Shown here: positions 15,598 through 24,552 of the stretch, piece by piece
How the letters are laid out: each line of letters starts with the position of its first letter
How positions within the stretch are numbered: the first letter of the stretch is position 1
Source of the DNA: an uncultured Neomegalonema sp.
GTDB taxonomy: Bacteria > Pseudomonadota > Alphaproteobacteria > Rhodobacterales > Rhodobacteraceae
Reading direction: 5' to 3'
DNA length: 64,000 nt
Assembly: GCA_937911325.1 (NCBI GenBank)
Contig: CALDSD010000098.1
Span: 1-64,000 of the forward strand
The notes under the pieces: generated by a model
Seen by the model: the letters and a program-made list of their open reading frames with translations, nothing else
Database searches by the model: none
What the model was told of the DNA's origin: nothing
Position numbers and translations under genes: made by a program

Positions 15598-17304
15598 ATG
15601 GCCGACCGCATACTGTTTAATGGCGCTCTCGCGACGATGGATCCGGAGCGGCCGGCGGCGAGCGCGATCGCCGTTCAGGGCGACCGCATTCTCGAGGTCG
15701 GATCGGACGCCGACGTGCTTCGTCACAAGACGGCGGCGACCGAGACGATCGATCTCGGCGGCGCATGTGTGATCCCCGGTCTGATCGACAGTCACACGCA
15801 CATCATCCGTCAGGGGAACAACTTCGCCATGGAGCTGCGTTGGGACCACGTGCCCTCGCTTGCGGACGGTCTCGCCATGCTCAAGCGCCAGGCGGAGCGC
15901 ACGCCGGCGGGTCAGTGGATCCGTGTCGTCGGCGGGTGGTCCGTCGACCAGTTCGCCGAAAAGCGTCTGCCGACGCTTGATGAGATCAACGCCGTGGCGC
16001 CCGAAGTCCCCGTTTACGTGCTCCATCTCTACGATCGCGCCTGGCTCAATCAGGCCGCGCTGCGCGCGCTTGGCGTCGACGAACACTTCTACGAGCCCTT
16101 CGTCGCCGGCCGATTGGAACGCGACGACAATGGCCGCCCCACCGGCCTCGCGATGGCGCGCCCGAACGCGCAGCCGCTCTATGCGCTTCTGGACATGGCG
16201 CCGAAGCTCGACTTCGAGCAGCAGATCACCTCGACCAAGCACTACTTCAGGGCGCTGAACGGTCTGGGATTGACCTCGGCGCTCGACTGCGCCGGCGGTT
16301 TCCTCAACTACCCTGACGACTACGGCGTCATCCAGGAGTTGAACCGGCGCGGCGAGCAGACGGTCCGGATCGGCTACCAGCTCTTCGCGCAGCGTCCGCT
16401 GTTCGAGCTCGACGACTTCAAGCGCTGGAACGACGTCGTCAAACCAGACCAGGGCGACGACTTCCTCAAATGCGTCGGCGCCGGCGAGATGCTGGTCGCC
16501 TCCGCCTATGACTTCGAGGACTTCTCGTATCCGCGCCCAGAGCTGCCAAAGCGGATGGAAAGCGATCTAGAGCCGGTGCTGGAGTTCCTGCTCGCCAACC
16601 GGTGGCCGATCCGCTTTCACTGCACCTACGAGGAGAGCGCGCATCGCATCCTCGACGTGCTCGAGCGGGTTGGCGGCGACAAAGGCCTTGAAGAGTTGAA
16701 CTGGATCTTCGACCACGGCGAGACGGCGTCTCCATCGACGATGGAGCGGGTCGCGCGGCTGGGCGGCGGCATCAGCTATCAGAACCGCATCGCCTTTCAG
16801 ACGACGGCCTATCGGGAGCGTTATGGCGAGGCCGCGCTCAATGCGGCGATGCCGGTGCGCGAGATGATGGCCTCCGGCGTTCCGCTGGCCGCCGGCACGG
16901 ACGCGACCCGCGTTTCGAGCTATAATCCCTGGCTCTGCATTCACTGGCTGGTCTCTGGTCGGGGACGCGGCGGCGACGTGATGTGGTCGGCGCAGAACCG
17001 GCTCTCGCGTGAGGAGGCGCTGCGTCACTGGACGGCGTCGGGCGCGTGGTTCAGCCGGGAAAGCGGCAAGAAGGGTCAGCTTAAGGCGGGTCAACTCGCC
17101 GACTTCGCCGTTCTCGATCGCGACTACTTTGCCGTGCCGGAACACGAAATCGCCGACATCGAAGCGGATCTGACGCTTGTCGGCGGCAAGATTGCGCACG
17201 CCAAGGGCGCGTTCGCAGCGCATGCGCCGGCGCCGCTTCCCGGTCTGCCAGACTGGTCGCCTGTGCCGGTCTTCGGCGCGCCGGGCGCCGCCCCGCTTCA
17301 ATAG
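15598..17304 (+). CDS. Amidohydrolase family protein (YtcJ-like)
   Basis: A 568-residue metal-dependent amidohydrolase of the YtcJ/N-substituted formamide deformylase group. The N-terminal beta-sandwich starts with MADRILFNGALATMD, the first metal site is H66 and H68 in DSHTHI, and AGTDATRVSSYNPW near residue 435 carries the late catalytic aspartate. Length is normal. I start at the ATG at 15598 with GGAG upstream; in-frame extension further upstream is not family-like. The gene is nine bases before a small acetyltransferase gene, suggesting co-transcription with it and perhaps with the exporter genes downstream. It should hydrolyse a cyclic or linear amide; the substrate is not predictable. 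Confidence 0.85.
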   Translation: MADRILFNGALATMDPERPAASAIAVQGDRILEVGSDADVLRHKTAATETIDLGGACVIPGLIDSHTHIIRQGNNFAMELRWDHVPSLADGLAMLKRQAERTPAGQWIRVVGGWSVDQFAEKRLPTLDEINAVAPEVPVYVLHLYDRAWLNQAALRALGVDEHFYEPFVAGRLERDDNGRPTGLAMARPNAQPLYALLDMAPKLDFEQQITSTKHYFRALNGLGLTSALDCAGGFLNYPDDYGVIQELNRRGEQTVRIGYQLFAQRPLFELDDFKRWNDVVKPDQGDDFLKCVGAGEMLVASAYDFEDFSYPRPELPKRMESDLEPVLEFLLANRWPIRFHCTYEESAHRILDVLERVGGDKGLEELNWIFDHGETASPSTMERVARLGGGISYQNRIAFQTTAYRERYGEAALNAAMPVREMMASGVPLAAGTDATRVSSYNPWLCIHWLVSGRGRGGDVMWSAQNRLSREEALRHWTASGAWFSRESGKKGQLKAGQLADFAVLDRDYFAVPEHEIADIEADLTLVGGKIAHAKGAFAAHAPAPLPGLPDWSPVPVFGAPGAAPLQ

Positions 17305-17313
17305 GAGACAAAG

Positions 17314-17610
17314 ATGGCCGAAATCACAATCACGCTAGAGGAAAGCGAAACGAAGGGCCGCTATGTGGCGCAGGTCGCGGGGTTCGACGAGCCTGCGGAG
17401 CTCACCTTTTCGCGCGCTGGCCAGACGATGATCATCGTCGATCACACCGGCGTGCCCGACAGCTTGCGAGGGCAGGGCGTCGGTGCGGCTTTGGCGGCGA
17501 AAGTCGTCGCGGATGCGCGGGACAAGGGACTGCGGATCATGCCGCTCTGTCCCTTCTTCAAGGCTCAGGCGCAGCGGCATCCCGAATGGTCGGATGTGGT
17601 GCAGGGATAG
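17314..17610 (+). CDS. Small GNAT-family N-acetyltransferase (YjdJ/NATD1-like)
   Basis: A 98-residue compact GNAT domain. The acetyl-CoA loop is RGQGVGAALA, followed by the helix AKVVADARDKGLRIMPLCPF that is typical of the mini-acetyltransferase group with human NATD1. It has an AGGAGA ribosome-binding site and lies nine bases after the amidohydrolase gene. The acceptor substrate of this subfamily is generally unknown. Confidence in the fold is high. Confidence 0.85.
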   Translation: MAEITITLEESETKGRYVAQVAGFDEPAELTFSRAGQTMIIVDHTGVPDSLRGQGVGAALAAKVVADARDKGLRIMPLCPFFKAQAQRHPEWSDVVQG

Positions 17611-17616
17611 ACGCCT

Positions 17617-18459
17617 ATGCAAAGCGCAGTGAAATTCGCGGCGATCGTCGGCCTGCTTTTCAGCGGTTGGCTCGCCGCTCCAACCGCTGAGGCGCAGACA
17701 TTCGAGTTCAACGGCGTGATTGAACCGCGAGAGAGCGTGACCATTGCGCCAAGGGTCGACGGCGTGATCGCCGAGGTTCTCTTTGAAGGTGGGGAAAGCG
17801 TGGCGCAGGGGGCGATCCTGGCGCGCATGGACCCAGCGAGCTACGAGATCGCCGTGCAGGTCGCCCGCGCCGCGGTCGCCCAGGCGGATGCGGAGTATCA
17901 GTTGGCGACCGACGAAGCCGAGCGCCAGGCGGAGCTGCTCGACCGTGGCGCAGGCGCCGCGGCGCGGGCAAGCGACGCCGTTCTGGAGGCGATGCGCGCC
18001 GAAGCGCGTCTCGGCGCCGCGCAGGCCGAACTCGCGGCGGCTAAGCTGTCGCTGGCGCGGACGACCCTTCGTGCGCCGATCGCTGGGGTGATGGGCCGCC
18101 CATTGGTCGCTCGTGGCGCGTTCGTCGAAGCAGAAGCCGGCGCGGCGATCGGCGAAGTCGCGGTGCTCGATCCGGTCATAATCGCCTATCGGGTGCCGCA
18201 CGCGACCCGGTTGCAGGCGCTCAAGAGCACTGAGGCCGGGTCGGCCGACGCGTTGTTCGAGAGGCTCCGGCTCGCCTTGGTTCTCCCGGATGGGACCCCT
18301 TATCCGCTGAGTGGCCGCGCCTTGTTTGAAAGCGTTGTGGTCGACCCCGAGAGCGGCGACCTCATCACCTTTGCCGAGTTCCCCAATCCCGAGCGGCTGC
18401 TGGCGCCGGGCTTGTCGGTCACGGTTGTCTCGGAGATCCAGCTGAGGGACACGCAATGA
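17617..18459 (+). CDS. Periplasmic adaptor (membrane fusion) protein of an efflux system
   Basis: A 280-residue adaptor of the HlyD/AcrA type. A signal peptide (residues 1 to about 26, ending APTAEAQ) precedes a beta-barrel and lipoyl half (GVIEPRESVTIAPRVDG), a long alpha-helical hairpin rich in Ala, Glu and Arg (about residues 85-150), and the second lipoyl half (LARTTLRAPIAGVMG). It is shorter than AcrA because the C-terminal membrane-proximal domain is reduced. Its stop overlaps the start of an MFS transporter (ATGA) and not an RND pump, so the pair forms an MFS-type tripartite export system that would need an outer membrane channel such as TolC. Confidence 0.85.
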   Translation: MQSAVKFAAIVGLLFSGWLAAPTAEAQTFEFNGVIEPRESVTIAPRVDGVIAEVLFEGGESVAQGAILARMDPASYEIAVQVARAAVAQADAEYQLATDEAERQAELLDRGAGAAARASDAVLEAMRAEARLGAAQAELAAAKLSLARTTLRAPIAGVMGRPLVARGAFVEAEAGAAIGEVAVLDPVIIAYRVPHATRLQALKSTEAGSADALFERLRLALVLPDGTPYPLSGRALFESVVVDPESGDLITFAEFPNPERLLAPGLSVTVVSEIQLRDTQ

Positions 18460-20075
18460 CGACGGCGATGACAAACCCTGCGCCTGAGGCGTCCGCCTGG
18501 TCGCCATTTGGAAAGACTGCGTTCCTCGTGTTGTGGACGGCGACCGTCGTCTCCAACGTCGGCACCTGGATGCACGACGTCGGAGCCGGCTGGCTGATGA
18601 CGGAACTGTCGCCGTCGCCGTTTGTCGTGGCGATGGTGCAGGCGGCGACAACCGCGCCTGTGTTTCTGTTTGCGCTCCTTGCCGGCGCGCTCGCTGATCT
18701 TGTCGATCGGCGTCTCCTGTTGCTGGTTGTGAACGTCGCGATGGGCGCCACGGCGGCCGTGCTGGCCTTCCTGGTCAGTCTCGACCTGATGACGCCAGGC
18801 TTGCTGATCCTGTTCACGTTTCTGCTCGGCACAGGCGCAGCGTTCGCGGCGCCGGCCTGGCAGGCGATCGTGCCGAAACTTGTCGAACGGCGCGAGCTTT
18901 CGGCGGCGATCGCGCTCAACTCGATGGGCATCAATGTCAGCCGCGCCATCGGCCCGGCGCTGGCCGGATTTCTGATCGTGGCGGTTGGTCTCTATGCGCC
19001 ATTCGCTTTGAACGCGCTCAGTTTCATCGGCATCATCGCCGCGCTGTTGTGGTGGCGCGCGCCCGCAGCGGCGGAAAGCAGGATGCCGCCTGAGAAGGTT
19101 GGCCAAGCGATCCGCGCCGGCCTTTCGTACGCTTTCAACAGCGGTCCCTTGCAGGCGACACTGATCCGCGCGGCCGGGTTCTTCATCTTCGCGAGCTGCT
19201 ATTGGGCGATGCTGCCCCTGATCGCGCGCGAAACCCTTGACGGAGGGCCGACGCTCTACGGCGTCTTGCTCGCGGCTGTCGGTGCTGGCGCGGTCAGCGG
19301 CGCGCTCGTTCTTCCGGTGATCAAGAAGCGCTTGGGCGCGGACGGCGCGGTCGCTGCGGGCGCCCTTGGAACCGCGATTGTCTTGGCGCTGTTCGCTTTG
19401 GTTCCGACGCCAGCCATCGCAGTCCTGGCGTCCGCCCTTGGCGGCGTCTGCTGGATCGCCGTTCTCTCGAGCCTGCATGTGTCGGCGCAGACGGCGCTTC
19501 CCGATTGGGTGCGCGCCCGCGGCTTGTCGATCTTTCTGACCGTGTTCTTCGGCGCAATGTCGGGGGGCAGCCTTTTTTGGGGGCAGATCGCCAGCATCGG
19601 AGGGATCTCGACGGCGTTGCTGATCGCCTCCGCCGGCGCGGCTTTGATGGTGCCGCTGACCTGGAGGGCGAAACTGAACCAGGGGATGGGGCTGGACCTG
19701 GCCCCGTCGATGCACTGGCCTGAGCCGGTCGTCACCGGGGACGCGCCAAGCGACCACGGCCCTGTGATGATCCAGGTGAGTTACCAGATCGCCGCAGCGG
19801 ATCAGCCTGCGTTCCACCAGCTGATGCGCGAGCTTGCGCGCTCGCGGCGGCGGGGCGGCGGCTATGGCTGGACCCTGCTGCGCGACGCCGAGCAACCGGA
19901 TCGCTTTGTCGAAAGCTGGTACGAGGCGTCCTGGGCGCAGCACTTGCGGCATCATGAACGCGTCAGCGGGGCTGATCGCCAGTTGCAGGATCAGATCAGA
20001 GGCCTGCATCAGGGGGAGACCCCGCCGGTCGTCTCGCATCTGCTGGATCCAGCGATCTCCGCAGGCGCGTCATGA
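18456..20075 (+). CDS. MFS exporter (MFS_3/EntS-like) with C-terminal dimeric alpha-beta domain
   Basis: A 539-residue major facilitator superfamily protein. Residues 15-410 contain about twelve membrane helices with the loop ADLVDRRLLL between helices 2 and 3, which marks the EntS/MFS_3 group of drug or siderophore exporters. Residues about 430-520 form a soluble domain (VMIQVSYQIAAADQPAFHQL and DRFVESWYEASW) with the pattern of antibiotic-biosynthesis monooxygenase/dimeric ferredoxin-like folds; this fusion recurs in the subfamily. It is coupled upstream to an adaptor protein and downstream to a XapX protein by 4-bp overlaps. Probable role is export of a small organic compound; the cargo is unknown. 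Confidence 0.85.
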   Translation: MTTAMTNPAPEASAWSPFGKTAFLVLWTATVVSNVGTWMHDVGAGWLMTELSPSPFVVAMVQAATTAPVFLFALLAGALADLVDRRLLLLVVNVAMGATAAVLAFLVSLDLMTPGLLILFTFLLGTGAAFAAPAWQAIVPKLVERRELSAAIALNSMGINVSRAIGPALAGFLIVAVGLYAPFALNALSFIGIIAALLWWRAPAAAESRMPPEKVGQAIRAGLSYAFNSGPLQATLIRAAGFFIFASCYWAMLPLIARETLDGGPTLYGVLLAAVGAGAVSGALVLPVIKKRLGADGAVAAGALGTAIVLALFALVPTPAIAVLASALGGVCWIAVLSSLHVSAQTALPDWVRARGLSIFLTVFFGAMSGGSLFWGQIASIGGISTALLIASAGAALMVPLTWRAKLNQGMGLDLAPSMHWPEPVVTGDAPSDHGPVMIQVSYQIAAADQPAFHQLMRELARSRRRGGGYGWTLLRDAEQPDRFVESWYEASWAQHLRHHERVSGADRQLQDQIRGLHQGETPPVVSHLLDPAISAGAS

Positions 20076-20254
20076 ACCTGACCGTTGATCGGAAAACCGT
20101 CCTGGGCCTTCTGTTGGCGTTTGGCATTGGGGTCCTATGCCGTGCGGTCTCGATCCCGTCGCCGGCGCCGCCGGTCCTCATTGGCGCGCTGTTGGTCGTC
20201 GCGATGACGCTTGGGTTCATCGGGTCCGACGCGGTGTTGCAAAACCTCGGCTGA
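20072..20254 (+). CDS. XapX-domain small membrane protein (DUF1427-like)
   Basis: A 60-residue protein with two hydrophobic helices (about residues 8-28 and 33-52) joined by the proline-rich turn SIPSPAPPVLIGAL, the hallmark of XapX domain proteins. It overlaps the end of the MFS gene by four bases (ATGA), so it is probably translated with it. Function of XapX proteins is unknown; association with transporters is common. Confidence 0.75.
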   Translation: MNLTVDRKTVLGLLLAFGIGVLCRAVSIPSPAPPVLIGALLVVAMTLGFIGSDAVLQNLG

Positions 20255-20407
20255 ACCTCGCCGACAGTTGTGGCCCAACGCGTCTTGCCAGAGATTTCTG
20301 GCCAACCGGGTCGTTTTTGAGCGAGAGCCGATCGGATGGTTTGGCGCTTTTGGCGCGCGACTGTGCGTTAGTTCCTCAAAGTTCGCCAATCATCCCAGGA
20401 GATGGCC

Positions 20408-22702
20408 ATGTTGATCCCCAACCAAACGATGGGAGAAGTCTGGCCGGCGGTGCAGCCGGGGCGCAGCGACGCCGAGTATGGCGGCGTGGTCCTCGATCGG
20501 GGGGAGGCTTGCGAGGTTTGGAGCCTTCAAACCTTCACCCTGACCTACACGGTCGGCAAGTTCGGGCTCGACGATACGGGCGGCGTTCGGGTCTATCACC
20601 GGTGGCTCTACGACGGGGGCAAGCTCCAGACGACAGAGCCCGCCGGGCTGAATTACATCACGGCGAGATCGAGCACCGGCGTTTCGCTTGGGCTTTACGT
20701 CGAGCCTTTTGGCATGCGGCCGTGGAGCGTTGTTCTGAGGGTCGTGGTCGAGAACGGTTTCCTTCGCGAAGGGGACACGATCACCATCGTTTACGGCGAT
20801 ACGAGCGGCGGCTCGCCGGGGTTTCGGATGCAATCCTACTGCGAGTCCGCGTTTGAGTTTCGGGTGGCTGTCGACGCCTGCGCGACGGATCAGTTCCGAC
20901 CGTTGCCGCAGCGTCCGTTCGTTCCGGTGACGCCGGGCCCGGTCGCCAGATGGCGCGTCATCGCCCCCTCGATGCGTGGGCCGAACGAGCCATTCGCCAT
21001 CGGGATCAAGGCCGAGGATGCTTGGGGCAATCCGACCGATCAGGTTGAGGGCAAGTTTCGCCTGGCGGCAGACGGTCCGATCATCGGGCTGCCGGAGGCT
21101 ATCACGTGGCGGGACGGCGCGCGGGCGCAGCGCCTCGAAGATCTGACCATCGAGACGCCGGGAGCTTATCGCGTCACGTTGCTCGACGCGGAAGGCGCGC
21201 CGCTGGCCACGTCGAACCCGATCGTGATCCAAGCCGCGCCGCTGGGGTCCTTCTGGGGGGATCTGCACGGCCAGAGCGGCGAGAGCGTCGGCGTCAATCC
21301 AATCGACGCGTATTTTGAGTTCGCCAGGGATCTCGGCTTCTTGGACGTCACCGGCCACCAAGCCAATGATTTCCAGGTGAAAGAAGCGTTTTGGGAACAG
21401 ATCAACGAGGCCACCGCACGGTTCGATCAAGACGGCGCGTTTGTCGTGTTTCCGGGCTATGAATGGTCCGCGAACACCGCCGTGGGCGGAGATCACAACG
21501 TCTTCTTCCGACACGAGGGACGCAAGATGCGGCGATCGTCTCACGCCATGCTGGAAGATCGTACGGATCTCGCGCTCGACGCCAACAACAGCGCGGAGTT
21601 GTTCGAGGCGTTGGCGGAAGAAGACTGCGTTCTCTATGCGCATGTGGGGGGGCGCCCAGCGGATGTCGCCTATGCGCATGACCCCGAGCTTCGAACGGCG
21701 GTCGAGGTCCACTCCGACTGGGGCACATTTGAATGGATCCTGACCGACAGTCTCGCGCTCGGGCACCGGGTCGGCTTGGTGTGCAACAGCGACGGGCACA
21801 AAGGTCGGCCTGGCGCCAGCTATCCCGGCGCATCGAGTTTTGGCGCTTATGGCGGGTTGACCTGCTTTCGCGCTGAGTACCTGACCCGTGACGGCATCTT
21901 TGAAGCGATGCGCCGCAGGCGCCACTATGGGACCACGGGGTCCCGTCTGCATCTCGACGTACTCGCGCGCTTCGAAGATGATGCTCGGCTTTTCTTGCGG
22001 GACCCGCGCTATGTCGACGTCGCGCCGATACCGACGCGCGAGGCGATGATGGGCGACATCGTCGAAACGGATCAGGATCAGGTCGAGATCGAGCTGACCA
22101 TCGTTGCGCAGGCGGCCATCGAGCGCGTCGACGTGCTCAACGGCGCGGACGTCGTCCAGACGCTGCGCCCGTATAGCGCGTCGGACTTGGGGGACCGCGT
22201 GCGGCTCTATTGGGAAGGGGCGGAGCATCGCGGGCGCGGCCGGCAGACATACTGGCGCGGTGAAGCGCATGTCGGGGGCGCGCAGATCAAGGCGATGACG
22301 AAGATCAACGCTTGGAATCCAGCGCGCCAGATCAAGCTGACGGGGGACGCCATGGTGCGGTTCGATGCGATCACAACGGGCAATTTCGGTGGCGTCGACT
22401 TGCAGCTTGATGCGATCGCCAACGCGACGATCGACATTCAGACAGAGCATGTTTCAGGCTCGGCCGATCTTGGCGAGCTGGGCATAGAAGACCATTGCTT
22501 CGAAGCCGGCGGGCTCGGCCGACGCCTGCGGCTGCGGCGCCTGCCAGACGAACTGGTCCAGTCGGACCTCGCGCAGACCGTTGCGGTCACTCTGAAAGAG
22601 CGCGGCGATACGCCGATCTGGGTGCGGGTGATCACGACCGACGGTCATGTCGCCTGGTCCAGCCCGATCTACCTGTCCAAGGACGCAGCGAAGACAACCT
22701 GA
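20408..22702 (+). CDS. DUF3604-family protein with PHP-like metallohydrolase region
   Basis: A 764-residue protein of the DUF3604 family. The first part (to about residue 280) is beta-rich; from GSFWGDLHGQSGES near residue 280 it shows a PHP-like metal-binding pattern (GDLHGQS, VTGHQAND, FPGYEWS, GGDHNVFF, VEVHSDWG, CNSDGHKG) with many conserved His and Asp residues, as expected for a multinuclear metal hydrolase. No signal peptide is seen. I prefer the ATG at 20408, six bases after AGGAG; an ATG at 20402 directly abuts that site. DUF3604 proteins are poorly characterised. It lies 153 bp after the XapX gene on the same strand and may have its own promoter. Confidence 0.8.
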   Translation: MLIPNQTMGEVWPAVQPGRSDAEYGGVVLDRGEACEVWSLQTFTLTYTVGKFGLDDTGGVRVYHRWLYDGGKLQTTEPAGLNYITARSSTGVSLGLYVEPFGMRPWSVVLRVVVENGFLREGDTITIVYGDTSGGSPGFRMQSYCESAFEFRVAVDACATDQFRPLPQRPFVPVTPGPVARWRVIAPSMRGPNEPFAIGIKAEDAWGNPTDQVEGKFRLAADGPIIGLPEAITWRDGARAQRLEDLTIETPGAYRVTLLDAEGAPLATSNPIVIQAAPLGSFWGDLHGQSGESVGVNPIDAYFEFARDLGFLDVTGHQANDFQVKEAFWEQINEATARFDQDGAFVVFPGYEWSANTAVGGDHNVFFRHEGRKMRRSSHAMLEDRTDLALDANNSAELFEALAEEDCVLYAHVGGRPADVAYAHDPELRTAVEVHSDWGTFEWILTDSLALGHRVGLVCNSDGHKGRPGASYPGASSFGAYGGLTCFRAEYLTRDGIFEAMRRRRHYGTTGSRLHLDVLARFEDDARLFLRDPRYVDVAPIPTREAMMGDIVETDQDQVEIELTIVAQAAIERVDVLNGADVVQTLRPYSASDLGDRVRLYWEGAEHRGRGRQTYWRGEAHVGGAQIKAMTKINAWNPARQIKLTGDAMVRFDAITTGNFGGVDLQLDAIANATIDIQTEHVSGSADLGELGIEDHCFEAGGLGRRLRLRRLPDELVQSDLAQTVAVTLKERGDTPIWVRVITTDGHVAWSSPIYLSKDAAKTT

Positions 22703-22714
22703 TCGCTTGGCGCC

Positions 22715-24055
22715 TCAGGCGGCGAGCGTCTTTGTCAGCACGTTCCCGATCGCCGCGTCCAGCCGGTCGACAATCAGGCCGGCATGCGCTTCCTCAAGAA
22801 TGAACGGCGGGGCCAGCAGAATGTGCGCTCCGCGGCGTCCATCAATCGTGCCGCCCATGGGATAGCACATCAGCCCCTCGGCCATCGCCGCCTTCTTGAT
22901 CGCCGCAGGAATGCCCAGCGCGGGGTCGAACGGCTCCTTGGTTTCGCGATTGGCCACGAGTTCGAGGCCGAGGAAGTGACCGCGGCCGCGAACGTCGCCC
23001 ACATGGGGATGCTGGCCAAAGCGCTCCTGCAGAGCCTCCATCAGTTTGGCGCCCATCATCCTGACATTGCTGAGCAGGTCGCGTTCATCGATCTCGCGCA
23101 GCACGGCTGCGCCGGCGGCGCAAGCGACCGGATGGCCGAGATAGGTGTGGCCGTGCTGGAAGAAGCCAGAGCCCTGTTCGATCGCGTCGTAAATCGCGGC
23201 CGAGCACAACATGGCGCCGATCGGCTGGATGCCGGCGCCCAGCCCTTTGGCGATCGCGACGATGTCGGGACGTACGCCGTCCTGCTCGCAGGCGAACAGG
23301 CTGCCGGTTCGACCCATGCCGCACATGACCTCGTCGAGGATCAACAGGACGCCGTACTGGTCGCAGATCTCTTGAATGCGTTTGAAGTAGCCAGGCGACG
23401 GCGGCACGGCTCCCATGGTCGCGCCGACGACCGGCTCTGCAATGAAGGCGGCGACGCTATCCGAGCCCAGTTCGAGGATCTTGGCCTCCAGCGTGTTGGC
23501 GGTCCGCAGGCCGTATTCCTCTTCGGTTTCTCCGGCTTCGCCCCAGCGCCAGTAATGGCAGGGGTCGACATGGTGGAACGCCCCAGCGAGCATCGGTTGA
23601 AACTGCGCACGCCGCCATTCGTTGCCGCCGGCCGCGAGCGCGCCGAGCGTATTCCCGTGATAGCTTTGTCGTCTTGCGATGACGTGCTGCCGCTCGGGCT
23701 GTCCGATCTCCAGAAAGTACTGCCGCGCCAGCTTGATGCCGGCTTCCACCGCCTCCGACCCGCCGGAGACGAAATAGACGCGATCGATCCCCTCGGGCGC
23801 GCGCTCGATCAGCATCTCGGCAAGCTCTTCAGCGGGTTCCGACGTGAAAAAACTCGTATGCGCATAGGCGAGCGTATCGAGCTGCGCCTTCGCCGCCTCC
23901 AGCGCCGGAGTGGCCGAATGCCCCAGACATGACACCGCCGCGCCGCCACACGCGTCGAAGTAGCGTTTCCCGTTCTGATCGATGAGAAAGCACCCATCGC
24001 CAGCGACGGCGGTTGGTAAAACGGCCTTGGTGTGTCGCGGAAAGACCTTTGACAT
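22715..24055 (-). CDS. Class III PLP-dependent aminotransferase
   Basis: A 446-residue omega-aminotransferase family protein. The cofactor lysine is K270 in AIAKGLGAGIQPIGAM, the conserved aspartate is D241 in LILDEVMCGMGRTG, and the phosphate-binding SGGSEAVEAGIK is at residues 98-108. Class III members include taurine-pyruvate, beta-alanine-pyruvate and diamine aminotransferases. It is the last gene of an operon with a TRAP importer, a TauE/SafE exporter and a PLP lyase, which makes an amino-sulfonate or amino-acid donor plausible. The ribosome-binding site AAGGAAC precedes the ATG; the gap to the universal stress protein gene is 24 bp. Confidence 0.88.
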   Translation of the reverse strand: MSKVFPRHTKAVLPTAVAGDGCFLIDQNGKRYFDACGGAAVSCLGHSATPALEAAKAQLDTLAYAHTSFFTSEPAEELAEMLIERAPEGIDRVYFVSGGSEAVEAGIKLARQYFLEIGQPERQHVIARRQSYHGNTLGALAAGGNEWRRAQFQPMLAGAFHHVDPCHYWRWGEAGETEEEYGLRTANTLEAKILELGSDSVAAFIAEPVVGATMGAVPPSPGYFKRIQEICDQYGVLLILDEVMCGMGRTGSLFACEQDGVRPDIVAIAKGLGAGIQPIGAMLCSAAIYDAIEQGSGFFQHGHTYLGHPVACAAGAAVLREIDERDLLSNVRMMGAKLMEALQERFGQHPHVGDVRGRGHFLGLELVANRETKEPFDPALGIPAAIKKAAMAEGLMCYPMGGTIDGRRGAHILLAPPFILEEAHAGLIVDRLDAAIGNVLTKTLAA

Positions 24056-24079
24056 TAAGACGTTCCTTCGTCGCTCGGG

Positions 24080-24511
24080 TCAGTCCCGAAGCACCAGCAC
24101 AGATTGTTTCGCATGACGCGCGACGCGCGCGGCGTTGGGGCCCAGCAGATAGTCTTTGAGTTGCGGGCGGTGGGCGCCGACGATGATCATGTCCACCGCA
24201 AGGCTGTCGGCGGCGGCGAGGAGTTCCTCATAGACGACGCCATGCGCGACATGAAGCTCAGGGCGCGCCAACCCAGTCAGATCGGCGGCGGCGGCCATCT
24301 CCGCGAGCCGGGCCTTCGCAGTCTCGAGCGCCTTCGCCTCGTAGTCCTCGGGAAAGAAGGAACCGACGATCGACATCTCGAACGGCGGCAAGACGTAGAG
24401 CACGTGCAGGGCGACTTGATCGCTTTGAAAAAGTCGCCGCGCCATGTCGAGCGGTTTCGCCAACGACGCTGGATCTTCAACGTCAACGGCGAGCAAAACG
24501 GACGCGACCAT
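24080..24511 (-). CDS. Universal stress protein (UspA family)
   Basis: A 143-residue single-domain UspA protein (VLLAVDVEDPASLAKPLDMA at the N-terminus, DMIIVGAHRPQLKDYLLGPN towards the C-terminus). The ATP-binding loop G-2x-G-9x-G(S/T) is imperfect: after GAH the usual second glycine is missing and the last motif is GPNA, so ATP binding is uncertain. Small Usp genes are often found directly beside TRAP transporter permeases, as here (41 bp downstream of the permease), and in one studied ectoine system the Usp regulates transport. I infer a transport-linked role. Confidence 0.85.
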   Translation of the reverse strand: MVASVLLAVDVEDPASLAKPLDMARRLFQSDQVALHVLYVLPPFEMSIVGSFFPEDYEAKALETAKARLAEMAAAADLTGLARPELHVAHGVVYEELLAAADSLAVDMIIVGAHRPQLKDYLLGPNAARVARHAKQSVLVLRD

Positions 24512-24552
24512 AACGGACCTCCCTTGGGCTGGAGTTTACCTTGCGCTGGAGC

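Noticed and set aside
18300-20039. 579-codon minus-strand frame across the MFS exporter gene
   Set aside because: Low-complexity Arg/Gln-rich translation and no ribosome-binding site; the plus strand encodes a full MFS protein.
20285-20305. Inverted repeat around CCAGAGATTTCTGG as a terminator after the XapX gene
   Set aside because: Only a 5-bp uninterrupted stem, with the nearest T tract 12 bases beyond, so I do not call it.
20390-22450. 686-codon minus-strand frame opposite the DUF3604 gene
   Set aside because: Antisense to a protein with clear DUF3604 motifs; its translation shows no domain.
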